Assembly (NCBI RefSeq): GCF_001468395.1
Contig: NZ_LNSG01000004.1
Location: 310,001 to 374,000 of the forward strand
Origin: Sphingopyxis sp. H073
Lineage (GTDB): Bacteria; Pseudomonadota; Alphaproteobacteria; Sphingomonadales; Sphingomonadaceae
Reading direction: 5' to 3'
Length of the DNA stretch: 64,000 nt
How positions within the stretch are numbered: the stretch's first letter is position 1; every line of letters begins with the position of its first letter. The notes beneath the pieces are model-generated. The model was not told the DNA's origin. It worked only from the letters and a program-made list of their open reading frames with translations, and made no database searches. Below are positions 62,604 to 64,000 of this stretch, one piece after another. The position numbers and the translations under genes were made by a program.

Positions 62604-64000
62604 ATGGCAACCCAATCTCCCCTCGACGATCTGAAAGCCGCGCTGTCGAGCGTCGCGCGCGCGGTCACCCGCGACCCCGAGGTCGAGGTCGGTTTCACCG
62701 CCGACGCACCGGTGCAGATCGGCAAGGCGATCAAGGTGCCGACCCCGTCGCGCACCCTGCCCCGCGATCAGGTGGCCGAAGCGCGCGGTTTCGCCGACAG
62801 CTATGCGCTGCGAATGAAGCATCACAGCGACAAGATCCACAACGCCGCCCGCCCCGCCGAACCGCTCGCCGCCGCGGCTTTCGACGCGATGGAGCGCGCG
62901 CGGATCGAGGCGCTCGGCGCGCGCAACATGGCGGGGATGCGTCAGAATCTGTCTGCCTCACTGACCATGCGGATGCGCAGCGATCCGATCAGCCGCGCAC
63001 AGGCGAAGGATGATGTGCCGGTGTCGAGCGCGCTCGAACTGCTGCTGCGCGAGGCGCTGACCGGCGAGCAGGCGCCGCAGGGCACGGAGACGGGGCTGTC
63101 GCTGGTGCGCGAATGGATCACCAAGGAAGCGGGCGGCGACATCGACGCGCTGGCGATGCTGATCGACGATCAGGCCGCCTTTGCCGAGACCGCCAAGGTC
63201 GCGCTCCGTCACCTCGACCTCATCTATGGCGACGAGCCGATGGAGGAAGGAAGCGAGGACACCGGCGAAGAGGATGAATCCGAGGCCGAGGAAAGTCAGG
63301 AGGAACAGGAAAGCGAAGACGGCGGCAGCGGCGAGAGCCAGGTCGACGCGCGCGCCGAGATGGCGGGCGATCAGGCCGACGATGGCGACAGCGACCCCGA
63401 CGCGCAGGAAATGGAAGCCGACGGCGAGCCCGAGATGGGCGGCGAAGGCGACGAAGGGATGCTGCCCGTGCGTCCCAACCGCCTGCCGACCGACGTTCCC
63501 GATTTCAACTACGTCCGCTTCACCGAAAAGCATGACGAGATCGTCGCCGCGACAGAACTTTGCGACGCCGACGAACTGGCGCGGCTGCGCGCCTATCTCG
63601 ACCAGCAGATGACGCATCTGCAGGGCGCGGTGACCAAGCTCGCGAACCGCCTCCAGCGCCGTTTGATGGCGCAGCAGAACCGCGCCTGGGACTTCGACCA
63701 GGAGGAAGGCCAGCTCGACGCCGCCCGTCTCGCGCGCGTCGTCGTCTCGCCGGGCAGTTCGCTGTCGTACAAGATCGAGCGCGACACCGATTTCCGCGAT
63801 ACCGTTGTCACTTTGCTCATCGACAATTCGGGATCGATGCGCGGACGTCCGATCAGCATCGCGGCGATCAGCGCCGACATCCTTGCCCGCACGCTCGAGC
63901 GCTGCGGCGTGAAGACCGAAATTCTCGGCTTCACAACGCGCACCTGGAAGGGCGGGCAGAGCCGCGAGGACTGGCTCGCCGCCGGACGCCCGCCGCATCC
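62604..64000 (+). CDS. cobT: cobaltochelatase subunit CobT (3' partial)
   Basis: The frame runs from ATG 62604 off the right edge; 465 codons of a protein usually about 600-650 long are present. The N-terminal part ([20 protein letters not shown] ... [17 protein letters not shown]) is helical. An acidic linker (about 210-290: many Glu/Asp, Gly, Ser) is typical of CobT. The C-terminal von Willebrand A domain begins near residue 400, with the metal-ion-dependent site DNSGS at 407-411 and [22 protein letters not shown]. It pairs with the AAA+ protein CobS in the chelatase. Confidence 0.93.
   Translation, partial: MATQSPLDDLKAALSSVARAVTRDPEVEVGFTADAPVQIGKAIKVPTPSRTLPRDQVAEARGFADSYALRMKHHSDKIHNAARPAEPLAAAAFDAMERARIEALGARNMAGMRQNLSASLTMRMRSDPISRAQAKDDVPVSSALELLLREALTGEQAPQGTETGLSLVREWITKEAGGDIDALAMLIDDQAAFAETAKVALRHLDLIYGDEPMEEGSEDTGEEDESEAEESQEEQESEDGGSGESQVDARAEMAGDQADDGDSDPDAQEMEADGEPEMGGEGDEGMLPVRPNRLPTDVPDFNYVRFTEKHDEIVAATELCDADELARLRAYLDQQMTHLQGAVTKLANRLQRRLMAQQNRAWDFDQEEGQLDAARLARVVVSPGSSLSYKIERDTDFRDTVVTLLIDNSGSMRGRPISIAAISADILARTLERCGVKTEILGFTTRTWKGGQSREDWLAAGRPPH

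Overview
The window is a stretch of chromosome from a GC-rich alphaproteobacterium, most likely a sphingomonad close to Sphingopyxis. I infer this from family content (UrcA, DUF3008, DUF6356 and DUF885 proteins, a short SufD, an extensin-like protein), very high GC at third codon positions, and the number of short palindromic intergenic repeats that sphingomonad chromosomes carry. There are no rRNA or tRNA genes, no insertion sequence, no integrase, no prophage and no CRISPR array. Genes are tightly packed, with many ATGA/GTGA/TTGA start-stop overlaps.

Layout. 0-8 kb: 3' end of an EthA-like flavin monooxygenase, DUF3008, an RsiV-like lipoprotein, an M17 aminopeptidase, an NlpC/P60 hydrolase, argC, a sorbosone-dehydrogenase-like protein and dnaN. 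8-16 kb: a secreted orphan, Asp/Glu racemase with LysR regulator, UrcA, an HxlR/SDR divergent pair, rlmN, then a two-gene minus-strand unit: a small EACC1-like protein followed by a membrane-anchored caspase-like protease. 16-26 kb: an outer-membrane barrel, YnfA, a MOSC protein, the divergent tesA / ybbA-ybbP set, TauE, a metallophosphoesterase and thrS. 26-37 kb: a membrane protein with its XRE regulator, an alpha/beta hydrolase - thioesterase - gloA - gloB cluster, an acyl-CoA ligase, gamma-glutamyltransferase, pyrD, DUF885 and an AraC-type regulator. 38-45 kb: the SUF iron-sulfur operon (Rrf2 regulator, sufB, two unknown small genes, sufC, sufD, sufS, sufT, sufA). 45-57 kb: extensin-like protein, P450, a Tyr/Gly/Pro-rich lipoprotein, two secondary transporters, aroC, GNAT, fabI, BrkB, a CbpA-type DnaJ, pdxH and phzF. 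57-64 kb: pirin, cupin, DUF2200 and BolA on the minus strand, a C-terminal J-domain protein, an NTF2-like protein, and cobS - lipoprotein hydrolase - cobT, the last running off the end.

Most of the window is housekeeping. The best candidate for an uncommon system is the EACC1-like/caspase pair at 13.9-16.0 kb: a His/Cys caspase domain with an EF-hand-like loop, a Pro-Asp linker, one membrane helix and a C-terminal Sel1-like domain with three C-x7-C pairs, which looks like an envelope sensor joined to a cytoplasmic protease. Second is a terminator-bounded island before the SUF operon that may encode a small RNA, followed by a clear promoter with an IscR-like operator on its start site. At least six kinds of palindromic repeat are present, one perfect over 29 bp per arm and one found twice, each time against a stop codon.
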